Assembly (NCBI GenBank): GCA_002327305.1
Contig: DCUZ01000008.1
Span: 1-15,313 of the forward strand
Length of the DNA: 15,313 nt
Direction of reading: 5' to 3'
DNA from: Holophagales bacterium UBA2201
GTDB lineage: Bacteria; Acidobacteriota; Thermoanaerobaculia; UBA2201
Numbering within the stretch: position 1 is the first letter of the stretch; every line of letters starts with the position of its first letter. This document shows, one piece after another, positions 5,753 through 12,792 of this stretch. The position numbers and the translations under genes were made by a program. The notes under the pieces are model-generated. The model was not told the origin of the DNA. It saw nothing but the letters and a program-made list of their open reading frames with translations, and ran no database searches.

Positions 5753-6287
5753 GGGATTCCTCCAGCCGTTCGCCCAGCATCCGCCGCGCCTTGAAGATGC
5801 GGTTCTTCACCGTCCCCAGGGGGAGGCCCAGCAGGGCGGCGATCTCGTCATAGGACATCTCGAGGTCGTGGCGCAGGGTGAGGATGTGGGCGTGGTCGTC
5901 GGGCAGGGCGCGCAACCCCTCCCACAGGCGGCGGTCGCGCTCCATCCGCAGGACATGTCCCAGGGGGGTGTGGGGGTCCCGCGCCGCGTCGGGGTGGAGC
6001 TCCACGGTGATGGCGTGCCGCTTGCGCAGGAAATCAATGCTGAGGTTCATGGCAATCCGGTAAAGCCAGGTGGAGAACTGGCGGGTCTGGTCGAAGGACT
6101 CCAGGGCCACGTAGGCGCGGAGGAACACCTCCTGCGCCAGTTCGCGGGCATCGTCCAGGTTGCCGGTCCGGTGGGCCAGGAACCGGACGATGCGAACCTG
6201 ATACCGCTCCACGAGGCCGGCAAATTGATCCGGGTCGCCCCGGAGGGTTTCCTGCGCGAGCAGGGCGTCGGGCTTCTCTTCACACAT
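5739..6287 (-). CDS. ECF-family RNA polymerase sigma factor
   Basis: A 182-residue sigma70-family factor of the extracytoplasmic function type. Region 2 spans DARELAQEVFLRAYVAL...FSTWLYRIAMNLSIDFLRK, with the FSTWLYRIA core-binding and -10 melting residues. Region 4 is LRALPDDHAHILTLRHDLEMSYDEIAALLG followed by the recognition helix GTVKNRIFKARRML. Regions 1.1 and 3 are absent, as expected. I chose ATG 6287; a TTG at 6311 would add eight residues. No Shine-Dalgarno sequence is visible at either start. The gene leads an operon with its anti-sigma factor and a membrane protein. ECF operons are often autoregulated, but I cannot identify a self-promoter here apart from the -10 box shared with the divergent gene. 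Confidence 0.92.
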   Translation of the reverse strand: MCEEKPDALLAQETLRGDPDQFAGLVERYQVRIVRFLAHRTGNLDDARELAQEVFLRAYVALESFDQTRQFSTWLYRIAMNLSIDFLRKRHAITVELHPDAARDPHTPLGHVLRMERDRRLWEGLRALPDDHAHILTLRHDLEMSYDEIAALLGLPLGTVKNRIFKARRMLGERLEESHGSV

Positions 6288-6342
6288 GGTTGTACGGAGT
6301 CGCGGTTGCAAAGTTTAGGCGCCTTATAGTATAACCCCTTCG
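6288..6342. promoter_or_regulatory. Divergent promoter region between the sigma gene and the CorC-like gene
   Basis: This 55-bp spacer has an 11-bp perfect palindrome around one base, TTATA-G-TATAA (6324-6334). On the plus strand TTGCAA (6306-6311), an 18-bp gap and TATAAC (6330-6335) place transcription start at about 6342, at the GTG codon, giving a leaderless message. On the minus strand TATACT (complement of 6328-6333) would start near 6321 and leave about 34 nt before the sigma ATG. Confidence 0.5.
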
Positions 6343-7563
6343 GTGCCCATCGAGCTTGTCCTCATCATCGCCCTCTTTTTCCTCTCCGCGGGGTTCTCCG
6401 CTTCGGAGACGGCCCTGACGGCGCTCACTCCCACGGCCCTCGAGCGCCTGGTGGAACGCGGGGGGAAGCGGGGCCTGGCGCTCTGGCAGCGCCACCCCCT
6501 GCGCATCCTCATCACCATCCTCGTGGGGAACAACGCCGCCAACATGGCCGCGGCGGCCCTGGCCACCCTCCTGGCGGAGGAGCGGTTCCGGAATTTCGGC
6601 GTGGCCGTCGGGGTGGGCATCCTCACCCTCGCCCTCATCCTGTTCGGCGAGATCGTCCCCAAGTCCCTGGCCAAGAAGCACAGCGTCACCGCGGCCCCCT
6701 GGGCCATCGCCTTCCTCCGGTTCTTCTATTATCCGCTCCTCCCCGTCACCCTCGTCCTCCACCGTTTCGTCCAGCTCTTCGCCTTCGGCGCCGAGGAGGG
6801 GTTCGAGGAGCGGGACCTCATCTACGCCATCCGCCTCTCCTCCCGTAAGGGGATCGTCCCGGGCGACCGGGCGCGGATGATGCTCTCCATCGTCCAGTTG
6901 GAGAACCTGCGCGCCCGGGAGATCATGGTCCCCCGCACCAAGGCCCTCTACCGGGACCTGGACACCCCCCGGGAGGAGCTGGCGCGCGCCTTCCAGGAGA
7001 GCGGCCACTCCCGGATGCCCGTTTTCCGCGGGCGCGAGGACAACATCGTGGGCATCCTCCACGCCAAGGACCTCCTCCGGTTCGCCGTCCCGGTGCCGTC
7101 GTTGCTCAAGCCCCCCCTTTTCATCCCCGACGGGAAACGGGCCCCCCAGATCCTGAGGGACATGCAGCGCCTCCACCAGCACCTGGCGGTGGTGGTGGAC
7201 GAGTTCGGCGCCTTCGCCGGAATCGTGACGCTGGAGGACATTCTGGAGGAGATCGTGGGGGAGATCCAGGACGAGTTCGACAACGAGACCCCCGGAGTGC
7301 GCCGGGTGGGACCGGACGAGGTGGTGTTCGCCGGCGGCACCGGCCTCGCGACGGTATCCCGCGCCCTGGAAACCGTCTTTCCCGTGGCCGTTCACTACGA
7401 GACGCTGGGGGGATTTCTGACGGACCGGCTGGGGCGCGTCGGGAGGAACGGGGACCGGGTGGAGGAACAGGGATGGGGATTCGAGGTGGTGGACGCCGAC
7501 CCGCGGCAGATCATCCGGGTGCGGGCCCGCCGTCTCCCGACAGGCCGCGGCACGCCGCCATGA
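6343..7563 (+). CDS. CorC/HlyC family membrane protein (CNNM transmembrane, CBS pair and CorC domains)
   Basis: Members of this family are integral membrane proteins linked to magnesium and other cation transport or resistance; older names call them hemolysins. The 406-residue product has the CNNM (DUF21) transmembrane domain at about 1-175, with the conserved FSASETALTAL start and the ILFGEIVPKSLA motif near 100. A CBS pair follows (about 190-310, including REIMVPRT, SRMPVFRGREDNIVGILHAKDL and FAGIVTLEDILEEIVGEIQDEFD). The CorC/HlyC C-terminal domain is at about 325-400. Length and order are normal. The GTG start at 6343 is the first usable codon, with a -10-like box only seven bases upstream and no Shine-Dalgarno sequence. 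The 3' end overlaps the convergent DciA-like gene by 53 bp. Confidence 0.93.
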   Translation: MPIELVLIIALFFLSAGFSASETALTALTPTALERLVERGGKRGLALWQRHPLRILITILVGNNAANMAAAALATLLAEERFRNFGVAVGVGILTLALILFGEIVPKSLAKKHSVTAAPWAIAFLRFFYYPLLPVTLVLHRFVQLFAFGAEEGFEERDLIYAIRLSSRKGIVPGDRARMMLSIVQLENLRAREIMVPRTKALYRDLDTPREELARAFQESGHSRMPVFRGREDNIVGILHAKDLLRFAVPVPSLLKPPLFIPDGKRAPQILRDMQRLHQHLAVVVDEFGAFAGIVTLEDILEEIVGEIQDEFDNETPGVRRVGPDEVVFAGGTGLATVSRALETVFPVAVHYETLGGFLTDRLGRVGRNGDRVEEQGWGFEVVDADPRQIIRVRARRLPTGRGTPP

Positions 7564-7957
7564 AACGCTCCCGCAGGGAGGGGTCGGAGATCGCGGCGGC
7601 CGCGGCGGCCGCCTCGGGCGCGAGGGCGCGGGGCCGGCGGACGGGGGGCGGCGCGGCGGGGATGGGACAGGGACCGAGTTCCCATCGCACCCCCGACACC
7701 ATCTCCGCTCCCAGGAAGGACCGGAGGCGTTTGAGGAGCTCGGCCCGTTCGGACCGCAACCGGGGCAGGAGCGCCTGGTCCCCGACCGTCAGCGTCAGCA
7801 TTCCGCGGCGGTCCAGCCTCTTCGGCGCCACCGCCTCCCGGCCCAGGGGGCCCGCCAGGGAGGGCCAGGCCCGGCGCACCCATTCCAGGGCCCGGCGGGA
7901 CGGGTCGTCGGGGACCGGGGAGGGGTCGAAACACTCTCGCAGGGGCAACCAGGTCAT
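7511..7957 (-). CDS. DUF721 / DciA-like protein
   Basis: DciA is the ancestral bacterial loader of the DnaB helicase; DUF721 is its core domain. The 148-residue protein has the family pattern at about residues 25-95: ALEWVRRAWPSLAGPLGREAV, then a strand (GMLTLTVGDQALLPRLRSE) and the helix ELLKRLRSFLGAEMVSGVRWEL. A proline- and alanine-rich tail follows and ends in a short helix (PSLRERFMAACRGL). Sequence similarity is judged by pattern only, and the usual tryptophan after the V-x-V strand is not conserved, so the helicase-loading role is an inference. I chose ATG 7957, which gives 19 bp to the divergent ABC gene; an ATG at 7978 would overlap that gene's start codon. The 3' end overlaps the CorC-like gene tail to tail. 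Confidence 0.65.
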   Translation of the reverse strand: MTWLPLRECFDPSPVPDDPSRRALEWVRRAWPSLAGPLGREAVAPKRLDRRGMLTLTVGDQALLPRLRSERAELLKRLRSFLGAEMVSGVRWELGPCPIPAAPPPVRRPRALAPEAAAAAAAISDPSLRERFMAACRGLSGDGGPAPG

Positions 7958-7976
7958 GCGGAGGGTAGTGTAGCCC
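7958..7976. promoter_or_regulatory. Compact divergent promoter between the DciA-like and ABC genes
   Basis: Only 19 bp separate the two start codons. The core TAGTGTA (7966-7972) has TA-N3-TA symmetry and reads as TAGTGT on the plus strand and TACACT on the minus strand. On the minus strand TTGATT (complement of 7991-7996) lies 18 bp upstream, inside the ABC gene. Both transcripts would begin within a few bases of their start codons. The -35 signal for the plus strand is weak. Confidence 0.4.
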
Positions 7977-8681
7977 ATGCCGCTGCTCGAAATCAACGCC
8001 CTCGAGAAACGCTACGGCCGGGTCAGGGCGCTCGACGGGCTCACCCTCTCGGCGGAGCCGGGGATCTACGGGCTCATCGGCCCCAACGGGGCGGGGAAGA
8101 CCACCGCCCTCTCCATCGTCCTGGGCATCCTCCGCCCCGACGGGGGGAGGGTGCGCGTGGACGGGAGGGACCCGGTACGCGATCCCCTCGGGGTCAAGCG
8201 CGTCACCGGCTACCTGCCCGAGGAACCCTTTTTCTACGACTACCTGACCGGAGCCGAGACGCTGTCCCTGGCCGCCAGCGCCCACCGGGCCGCCTGGCGG
8301 GCCGACGCCTTCCTGCGCGAGTGGACCGAAGCCCTGGAGATGGACGGCCACCTGGACCAGCTGGTGGGGCATTATTCCCACGGAATGCGGCAAAAACTGG
8401 GGCTCCTCCTCTCCATTCTCCACCGGCCCCGCCTCCTCCTCTGGGACGAGCCCTTCGTGGGCCTCGACTTTCCCAGCCAGGAGCGGGTGCGGCGGCTGAT
8501 GGAGGCGCTGAAGACGCGGGGGTGCGCCATCATCCTCTCCACCCACGTCCTTCCCCTGGTGGAGGCCGCGGCCGACCGGGTGGGTTTCATCCTGGAGGGG
8601 CGCCTCCGGTGGGAAGGGGAAAATCCCGGCTCGTTGTCTCGGTTTTTCCATGGGGATCCAGGGAACGATCCCGATGCCTGA
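7977..8681 (+). CDS. ABC-2 type transporter ATP-binding protein
   Basis: This is the ATPase of an ABC exporter in the class that also includes drug and heme exporters. The 234-residue protein has Walker A GPNGAGKT (35-42) and YLPE in place of the Q-loop glutamine (79-82), common in this class. The signature is divergent, YSHGMRQK (133-140). Walker B is LLLWDEP (153-159), the D-loop GLD (162-164) and the H-loop histidine H190. The chain ends soon after the H-loop with a short arginine- and glycine-containing tail. The ATG at 7977 lies five bases past a -10-like TAGTGT and has no Shine-Dalgarno sequence. The permease gene begins 44 bp downstream and is the evident partner. The transported substrate is unknown. 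Confidence 0.93.
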   Translation: MPLLEINALEKRYGRVRALDGLTLSAEPGIYGLIGPNGAGKTTALSIVLGILRPDGGRVRVDGRDPVRDPLGVKRVTGYLPEEPFFYDYLTGAETLSLAASAHRAAWRADAFLREWTEALEMDGHLDQLVGHYSHGMRQKLGLLLSILHRPRLLLWDEPFVGLDFPSQERVRRLMEALKTRGCAIILSTHVLPLVEAAADRVGFILEGRLRWEGENPGSLSRFFHGDPGNDPDA

Positions 8682-8725
8682 GCCGCCGCCGACCCCGGCG
8701 GCGCCGTCGGGCGGGGAGGGGTAGA

Positions 8726-10192
8726 TTGCTCCCCCTTCCTCTGCTGTTTTTGAAGAACCAGGCGCGCGAGCGCCCCCTCCTTTTCGGGACCCGGGCGTTC
8801 GCGGCGGCCATCTTCGGCGCGGGCGCGGTGGCCCTCTCCTTCTGGGCCGGCGCCCGCCTGCGCACGGGAACGGCCGGGCTGGAGGCCGCCGTCCCCCTCC
8901 TCTTCCACCGCGGGTTCACCCTCCTCCTGCACACCCTTTTGACGGCTTTGTTCCCGCTGATGGTCATCAGCCACTCGGTGACGGCCCTGGCCTGCCTGTT
9001 CAAGAACGCCGACGCCCCGTTCCTCCTCTCCCTCCCCCTCTCCCCTGCCCGGCTCTTCGCCTCCAGGGGCGCGAAGATCTACTTCACCGCCACGGGCTAC
9101 TTCTACCTCATGGCCGCGCCCTTCTTCTGGGGGTTCGGGGGGGGCGCCGCGACGGCGAGGGCCATGGTTCCCCTCACCCTGTTCCTCCTCGCCACCTTCG
9201 GGGCGGGGATGCTGTTCATCCTGGCGCTGGCCGCCGCGTTCCGCATCGCGACCCTGCACCGCGCGTTCTCCTTCTTCTTCGCCCTGTTCGCGGTCCTGTT
9301 CATCCTGGTCTTTCGGGACCTGCGGCCCGAGACCCTGGCGGTCTCTCCCGCCGCCTTCCTCCTGGCCCTCAGCCGCCCCCCCGCGGCCCCCTGGATGCCC
9401 TCCTGGCCCGCGGCCAACGCCCTCTCCGGCGGCCCCCTCGCTCCGCCCGCCCTTCTCCTGCCCGCCGGGGTGTTGTGCGCGGGGGCGTTCCTGGCGTTCC
9501 GCTTCGGCTATTTCCGCCTCTATTCCCGGTCCCGGTCCCAGGGGCGGCAGCAGAAGGAGACCCTCTCCCCCCGGCTCCGCGGACGGCGGTTCCTCTCCAA
9601 CGCCATCCTCAAGGAGTGGCTCTCGCTGTCGCGCCATCCCACCCGGATGGCGCAGGTCATGCTCATGGCCAGCCTGCTGTTCCTGTACATGGCCAACTTC
9701 GCGGTCCTCCCCATGCGGGCCGACCCCGTCTTCGGCGGCCTCTATCGCGGCCTCCACCTTTTCCTCTCGGGGTTCATCCTCTCCGCCCTCGGTCTCCGGT
9801 TCGCCTTTCCGGCCCCGTCGCTCGAGGGGCCGGCCATCCGGTTCCTGCGGGGGCTCCCCGTTTCCGGCCGGACGCTCTGCGCGGCGAGGACGATCGCCTA
9901 TGCCCTCCCCCTGGCCGGCGTGGCGCTGGTTTTGAACCTCGCGGCGTGGTGGGGACTGGGACTTTCTGCGCCCGAATTCGCGGCTTTTGCCGCCACCGGC
10001 GCGGCCTTGGCCGCGGTGTTCGCCGCTGCGGGGGTGGCGGCCGGCTCCATCCACCCGCGGTACGGGAACCCCGATCCCCTCCAGGTGGGCTTCTCGCCCG
10101 AGGGGCTGGGCTACTTTTTTGTCTGTCTCGGGATCACGGCGGCCGTCACCTGGGCCTATGTCAGGGATGCCGTGCGTCTGATGCTGGGCTGA
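8726..10192 (+). CDS. ABC-2 type transporter permease, large multi-pass membrane protein
   Basis: A 488-residue, strongly hydrophobic protein with about ten to twelve predicted membrane segments. It starts just before the first cytoplasmic helix (LKNQARERPLLFGTRAF) and includes segments near 24-42, 65-85, 118-135, 145-170 and 175-200. A positively charged cytoplasmic region near residues 265-300 (SRSRSQGRQQKE...RGRRFLSNAILKEWLSLSRHP) separates two membrane halves. Both halves open with a similar K-N-x / LKEW-x-LSR amphipathic helix, as in duplicated permeases. I chose TTG 8726 because GGGGAGGGG ends five bases before it; the frame stays open upstream but there overlaps the ATPase gene without membrane-like sequence. 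A 7-bp hairpin (8682-8702) sits between the two genes. It ends three bases before a convergent gene. Confidence 0.82.
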   Translation: MLPLPLLFLKNQARERPLLFGTRAFAAAIFGAGAVALSFWAGARLRTGTAGLEAAVPLLFHRGFTLLLHTLLTALFPLMVISHSVTALACLFKNADAPFLLSLPLSPARLFASRGAKIYFTATGYFYLMAAPFFWGFGGGAATARAMVPLTLFLLATFGAGMLFILALAAAFRIATLHRAFSFFFALFAVLFILVFRDLRPETLAVSPAAFLLALSRPPAAPWMPSWPAANALSGGPLAPPALLLPAGVLCAGAFLAFRFGYFRLYSRSRSQGRQQKETLSPRLRGRRFLSNAILKEWLSLSRHPTRMAQVMLMASLLFLYMANFAVLPMRADPVFGGLYRGLHLFLSGFILSALGLRFAFPAPSLEGPAIRFLRGLPVSGRTLCAARTIAYALPLAGVALVLNLAAWWGLGLSAPEFAAFAATGAALAAVFAAAGVAAGSIHPRYGNPDPLQVGFSPEGLGYFFVCLGITAAVTWAYVRDAVRLMLG

Positions 10193-10195
10193 GGC

Positions 10196-10867
10196 TCAGG
10201 TGAGGAGCATCTCCTTGAAGGTGTCCAGCGCCCGCTGGAGACCGTGGAGGGTGGCCACCTGGAAGAAGGGCGTCCCCAGGCAGAAGATGTCGGGGCGCTT
10301 GATCCGCAGGACCGAGGGGATCTGCGCCAGGGAGGCCTCCGCCCCCAGGACCACCTTGATGGAGAGCTTCTCCGCCGTCTTGAGGCACTCGGCCAGCTTC
10401 TCCGGCCCCACGGTCCCCTTCATCGTCCCCGCGGTGTCGAATTCCACCATGGGGAAACCCAGCTTGGAGGCGGCCTTCAATTGGTCGAGGTCGGGCTCCA
10501 GGCGCACCTTCATGGCGGTGCGGGTGAGGGGGAAGGAGGCCAGGAGCTCCCTCAACTGCTCCGCGAACAGGAGCAGATCGAGGCAGGTGTCGGCCCGCTG
10601 GAGGTTGGCGAAAGTGACGAGCGGGGGCTCGAGGGAGAGGATCTCGCGCATATAGTCGGGCGTGGTCCCCACCTGGACGTCCAGGGGCAGGTGGAGGTAG
10701 CGTCTCAGCGCGGCGATCTCCTCCCGCAATTCCGGGTCCCAGGCCACCGACAGGTAGGCCAGCCCCCGGAACTGCAGGGGGGCGAAATAGGTGGGGAGGG
10801 CGAACCCCAGCTCCGGATGGGTCTTGCGAAGGGCCTGGTAGGGGACGGCGCTGACGGCCAGCTGCAT
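10196..10867 (-). CDS. PdxJ-like TIM-barrel protein with altered active site
   Basis: PdxJ makes pyridoxine 5'-phosphate. This 223-residue protein aligns to PdxJ without gaps at the N terminus (LAVSAVPYQALRK against the family's LGVNVDHVATLRQ) and along the second half. There EPDLDQLKAASKLGFPMVEFDT matches the DPDPEQIDAA...GADFIELHTG region and the C-terminal barrel strands also match. Key residues are changed: the N-x-D-H motif reads S-A-V-P, the strand glutamate appears as glutamine, the AGH histidine as glutamate, and the NIGH histidine as threonine. It is therefore probably not a working PdxJ (inference). It is slightly shorter than usual (about 240). The ATG at 10867 has no Shine-Dalgarno sequence and lies 29 bp after the upstream exported-protein gene, with which it forms a two-gene operon. 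Confidence 0.6.
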   Translation of the reverse strand: MQLAVSAVPYQALRKTHPELGFALPTYFAPLQFRGLAYLSVAWDPELREEIAALRRYLHLPLDVQVGTTPDYMREILSLEPPLVTFANLQRADTCLDLLLFAEQLRELLASFPLTRTAMKVRLEPDLDQLKAASKLGFPMVEFDTAGTMKGTVGPEKLAECLKTAEKLSIKVVLGAEASLAQIPSVLRIKRPDIFCLGTPFFQVATLHGLQRALDTFKEMLLT

Positions 10868-10896
10868 GGTCGGGTGGGGGACGGCCCGGGGGGCGG

Positions 10897-11616
10897 TCAG
10901 AAAAGGACCTGGGTCACGAAGAACTGCTCCACGGTGGTCTCCCCCTCCGCCAGGCTCTTGGCGGCGGTCATGTCGAAGGTGAAGCGGCCCGCGGCCGCGC
11001 CGGAGGTGGTGGAGAGGTAGAGCTCCAGGGCCGTGACACTCTGCTTTTTCAGTTCCCGGAGCTCGTTCATCACCCGGGCGGAGGCGGTGAGGGCGTTGAA
11101 GACATCCTTCTCGTTGTCGGTGGTCATGTTGATTCGGACGGTGGAGGGGGTGCTCCCCTGAATGATTTTGTATTCGAAAAGGTTGACGTTCTCGAAGATC
11201 TTGGCGAAGGCCCGCCGGACCGATTCGTCGGAGAATTCGGCCTCCTTGCTCTTGCCGGCCGCGGGCTTGGCCGTGGTGGTCCCCAGGGTTGAGGGACTGC
11301 TGAGCTCGCCCCCCCCCTTGGCGATCTGTCCCAGGGAGGTGACCTTGGGCTGGGTGGGCACCGCCGGGGACGTCCCGTCGGTGATGACCTCGGCGTCGAT
11401 CCCCGACTTGTTGGCCTGCTCGGTCTTGGCCGTGTCGATCAGTTCGGCGTCCACGGAAATGACCGTGCCGTTGGCCAGGGTGATGATGGCCATCCCCCGG
11501 TCCACGCGGTACTTTTCCCTCGCCTGATAGGTGGAGCCGTCCTTCAGGTAGATGATGTAGGGGAACAGCGCCGCCGAAAAGGCAAGGAACACGAGGAAGA
11601 TGAGGAGTCGTTTCAT
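10897..11616 (-). CDS. Exported or membrane-anchored protein of unknown function
   Basis: I do not recognise a named family. The 239-residue protein begins with MKRLLIFLVFLAFSAALFPYIIYL, a signal peptide or anchor, followed by a compact strand-rich segment (LKDGSTYQAREKYRVDRGMAIITLANGTVISVDAELID, about 24-61). This reads like a small beta domain describing a conversion of a key or format string. A threonine-, serine- and proline-rich linker (about 65-125) follows. A C-terminal region (about 130-239) has alternating strands and helices (RAFAKIFENVNLFEYKIIQ; VRINMTTDNEKDVFNALTASARVMNEL), ending in phenylalanine. ATG 11616 has GGGAGG six bases upstream and an extended -10 box (TGGTATAAT) just before that. 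It probably acts outside the cytoplasm and is co-transcribed with the PdxJ-like gene. Confidence 0.8.
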   Translation of the reverse strand: MKRLLIFLVFLAFSAALFPYIIYLKDGSTYQAREKYRVDRGMAIITLANGTVISVDAELIDTAKTEQANKSGIDAEVITDGTSPAVPTQPKVTSLGQIAKGGGELSSPSTLGTTTAKPAAGKSKEAEFSDESVRRAFAKIFENVNLFEYKIIQGSTPSTVRINMTTDNEKDVFNALTASARVMNELRELKKQSVTALELYLSTTSGAAAGRFTFDMTAAKSLAEGETTVEQFFVTQVLF

Positions 11617-11644
11617 GGCATGCCTCCCGTGGTATTATACCACC
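11617..11644. promoter_or_regulatory. Symmetric divergent promoter with extended -10 boxes on both strands
   Basis: The 28-bp gap between start codons is centred on a 15-bp palindrome around one base, GTGGTAT-T-ATACCAC (11629-11643). On the plus strand it gives TGG-TATTAT and on the minus strand TGG-TATAAT, both extended -10 motifs of the TG-N form. Plus transcription would start at about 11645, the GTG codon itself. Minus transcription would start at about 11627, next to the ribosome binding site GGGAGG. Such a palindrome could also be a repressor site. Confidence 0.6.
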
Positions 11645-12730
11645 GTGTTCCCCCGCCGGCCGTGGACCGTCCTCCTGCTCCTCCGTCAGCGGCGGCGCCG
11701 GGCCATCGCCCTGACCGGCATCGCCCTCGGAATCGCCGTCCTGGTGGTGGTGGTCGCGCTCATGGACGGCTACCGGCGGGGCCTCTACGAGCGCTACTCC
11801 CGCCTCTACCCCCCCCTCCTGCTCGAGCCGCTCCATCCCTCGGACCCCCTTCCCCCCGAATTCGCCTCCCGGGCCGCCGTCGCCGGGGTCCGCTTCCTGC
11901 CGGGGTTCCTGTTCACCCGCCCCGGCAACCCGGGCGAGTTCGTCCAGGTGAAGGCGGTGGAGGGACTGGCGGGCGTGGAGGTGGGAGCCGAACTGGCCCG
12001 GCAGCTGGATGTGCGGGAGGGGGACGCTTTGCAGTTGATGGTCTCGGGGGAGGGGCGTCCCCGCCTCACCGGCCTCACCGTCGACCGGGTCTTTTCCAGC
12101 GGCCTCTACGAGGTGGACCGGCGGTGGGTGCGCATTCCGGCCCGCCCCGAGCTGGCCGGCGGCGCCTTTTTCTGGGAGGTGACGCCGCACACCCGGGGCG
12201 ATTACGAGGCCCTCGCCGCGCTCCGGGAACCGCTCGCCCCGCGCTTCACCCTCCTGACGCTGGAAGACCTCAACGGCGACCTCTTCGCCTCGCTGGCCAT
12301 GCAGGAGTGGAGCATGGTGCTGGTCCTGGGCCTGATCACCATGGTGGCGGCCTTCCAGGTCCTCTCCCGGCTCCTCCTGGACTTCCGCGAACGGGAGCGG
12401 ACCCTGGGCATCCTCCTGGCCCTGGGGATGACGCCCCGGCGCCTCGCCGGGGCCTTCTTCGCCTACGGGACCTGGGTGGGGGCGTGGGGGGTGGGGACGG
12501 GCCTCCTGGCGGGGGCGGCCGTTTCGACGGCCCTGAACCTATCCGGCCTGCTGACCTTCGGGGAGGGGCTGGCGAAGGTCTATCTGGTGGACCGCATCAC
12601 CCTGGTCCTGGAACCGGCCCACCTGGCGCTCCTGGGGGCGGGGGGGGTGGCGCTGGTGGCGTTGGCCTCGGCGGCCGTCCTCCCGCGGTTCTTCCGGCTG
12701 GAGCCCCTGGAGGCGCTGCGGTTCGAATGA
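11645..12730 (+). CDS. FtsX/LolC-type ABC transporter permease
   Basis: A 361-residue permease of the MacB/LolCE/FtsX superfamily. It has an N-terminal membrane helix (about 18-40, IALTGIALGIAVLVVVVALM). A periplasmic MacB_PCD-like domain (about 45-215) follows, and then a C-terminal FtsX domain with three membrane helices (about 223-250, 275-305, 325-350) containing LDFRERERTLGILLALGMTPRRL, the cytoplasmic coupling segment of this superfamily. The chain ends with RLEPLEALRFE, the usual ending. The GTG at 11645 is chosen over an upstream in-frame ATG at 11600 because it starts right after the symmetric -10 box and just before the first helix. No ATPase gene is adjacent; the nearest candidates are the MacB/LolD-type ATPase at 14857 and the ABC-2 ATPase at 7977. 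Confidence 0.88.
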   Translation: MFPRRPWTVLLLLRQRRRRAIALTGIALGIAVLVVVVALMDGYRRGLYERYSRLYPPLLLEPLHPSDPLPPEFASRAAVAGVRFLPGFLFTRPGNPGEFVQVKAVEGLAGVEVGAELARQLDVREGDALQLMVSGEGRPRLTGLTVDRVFSSGLYEVDRRWVRIPARPELAGGAFFWEVTPHTRGDYEALAALREPLAPRFTLLTLEDLNGDLFASLAMQEWSMVLVLGLITMVAAFQVLSRLLLDFRERERTLGILLALGMTPRRLAGAFFAYGTWVGAWGVGTGLLAGAAVSTALNLSGLLTFGEGLAKVYLVDRITLVLEPAHLALLGAGGVALVALASAAVLPRFFRLEPLEALRFE

Positions 12731-12792
12731 GGGGGGATTACGATCGGCAAAAGGGTGAATCTGCGGATCAACGGTTAATAACGGCGAGAGGG

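Noticed and set aside
8321..8725. Upstream extension of the ABC-2 permease frame to 8321
   Set aside because: It overlaps the ATPase gene in another frame and reads as low-complexity Pro/Arg/Gly sequence; TTG 8726 with a strong ribosome binding site is the better start.
10196..12190. A 664-codon open frame on the minus strand
   Set aside because: Only its last 223 codons look like protein; the rest runs antisense to the FtsX gene and out of frame with the exported-protein gene. The real start is ATG 10867.
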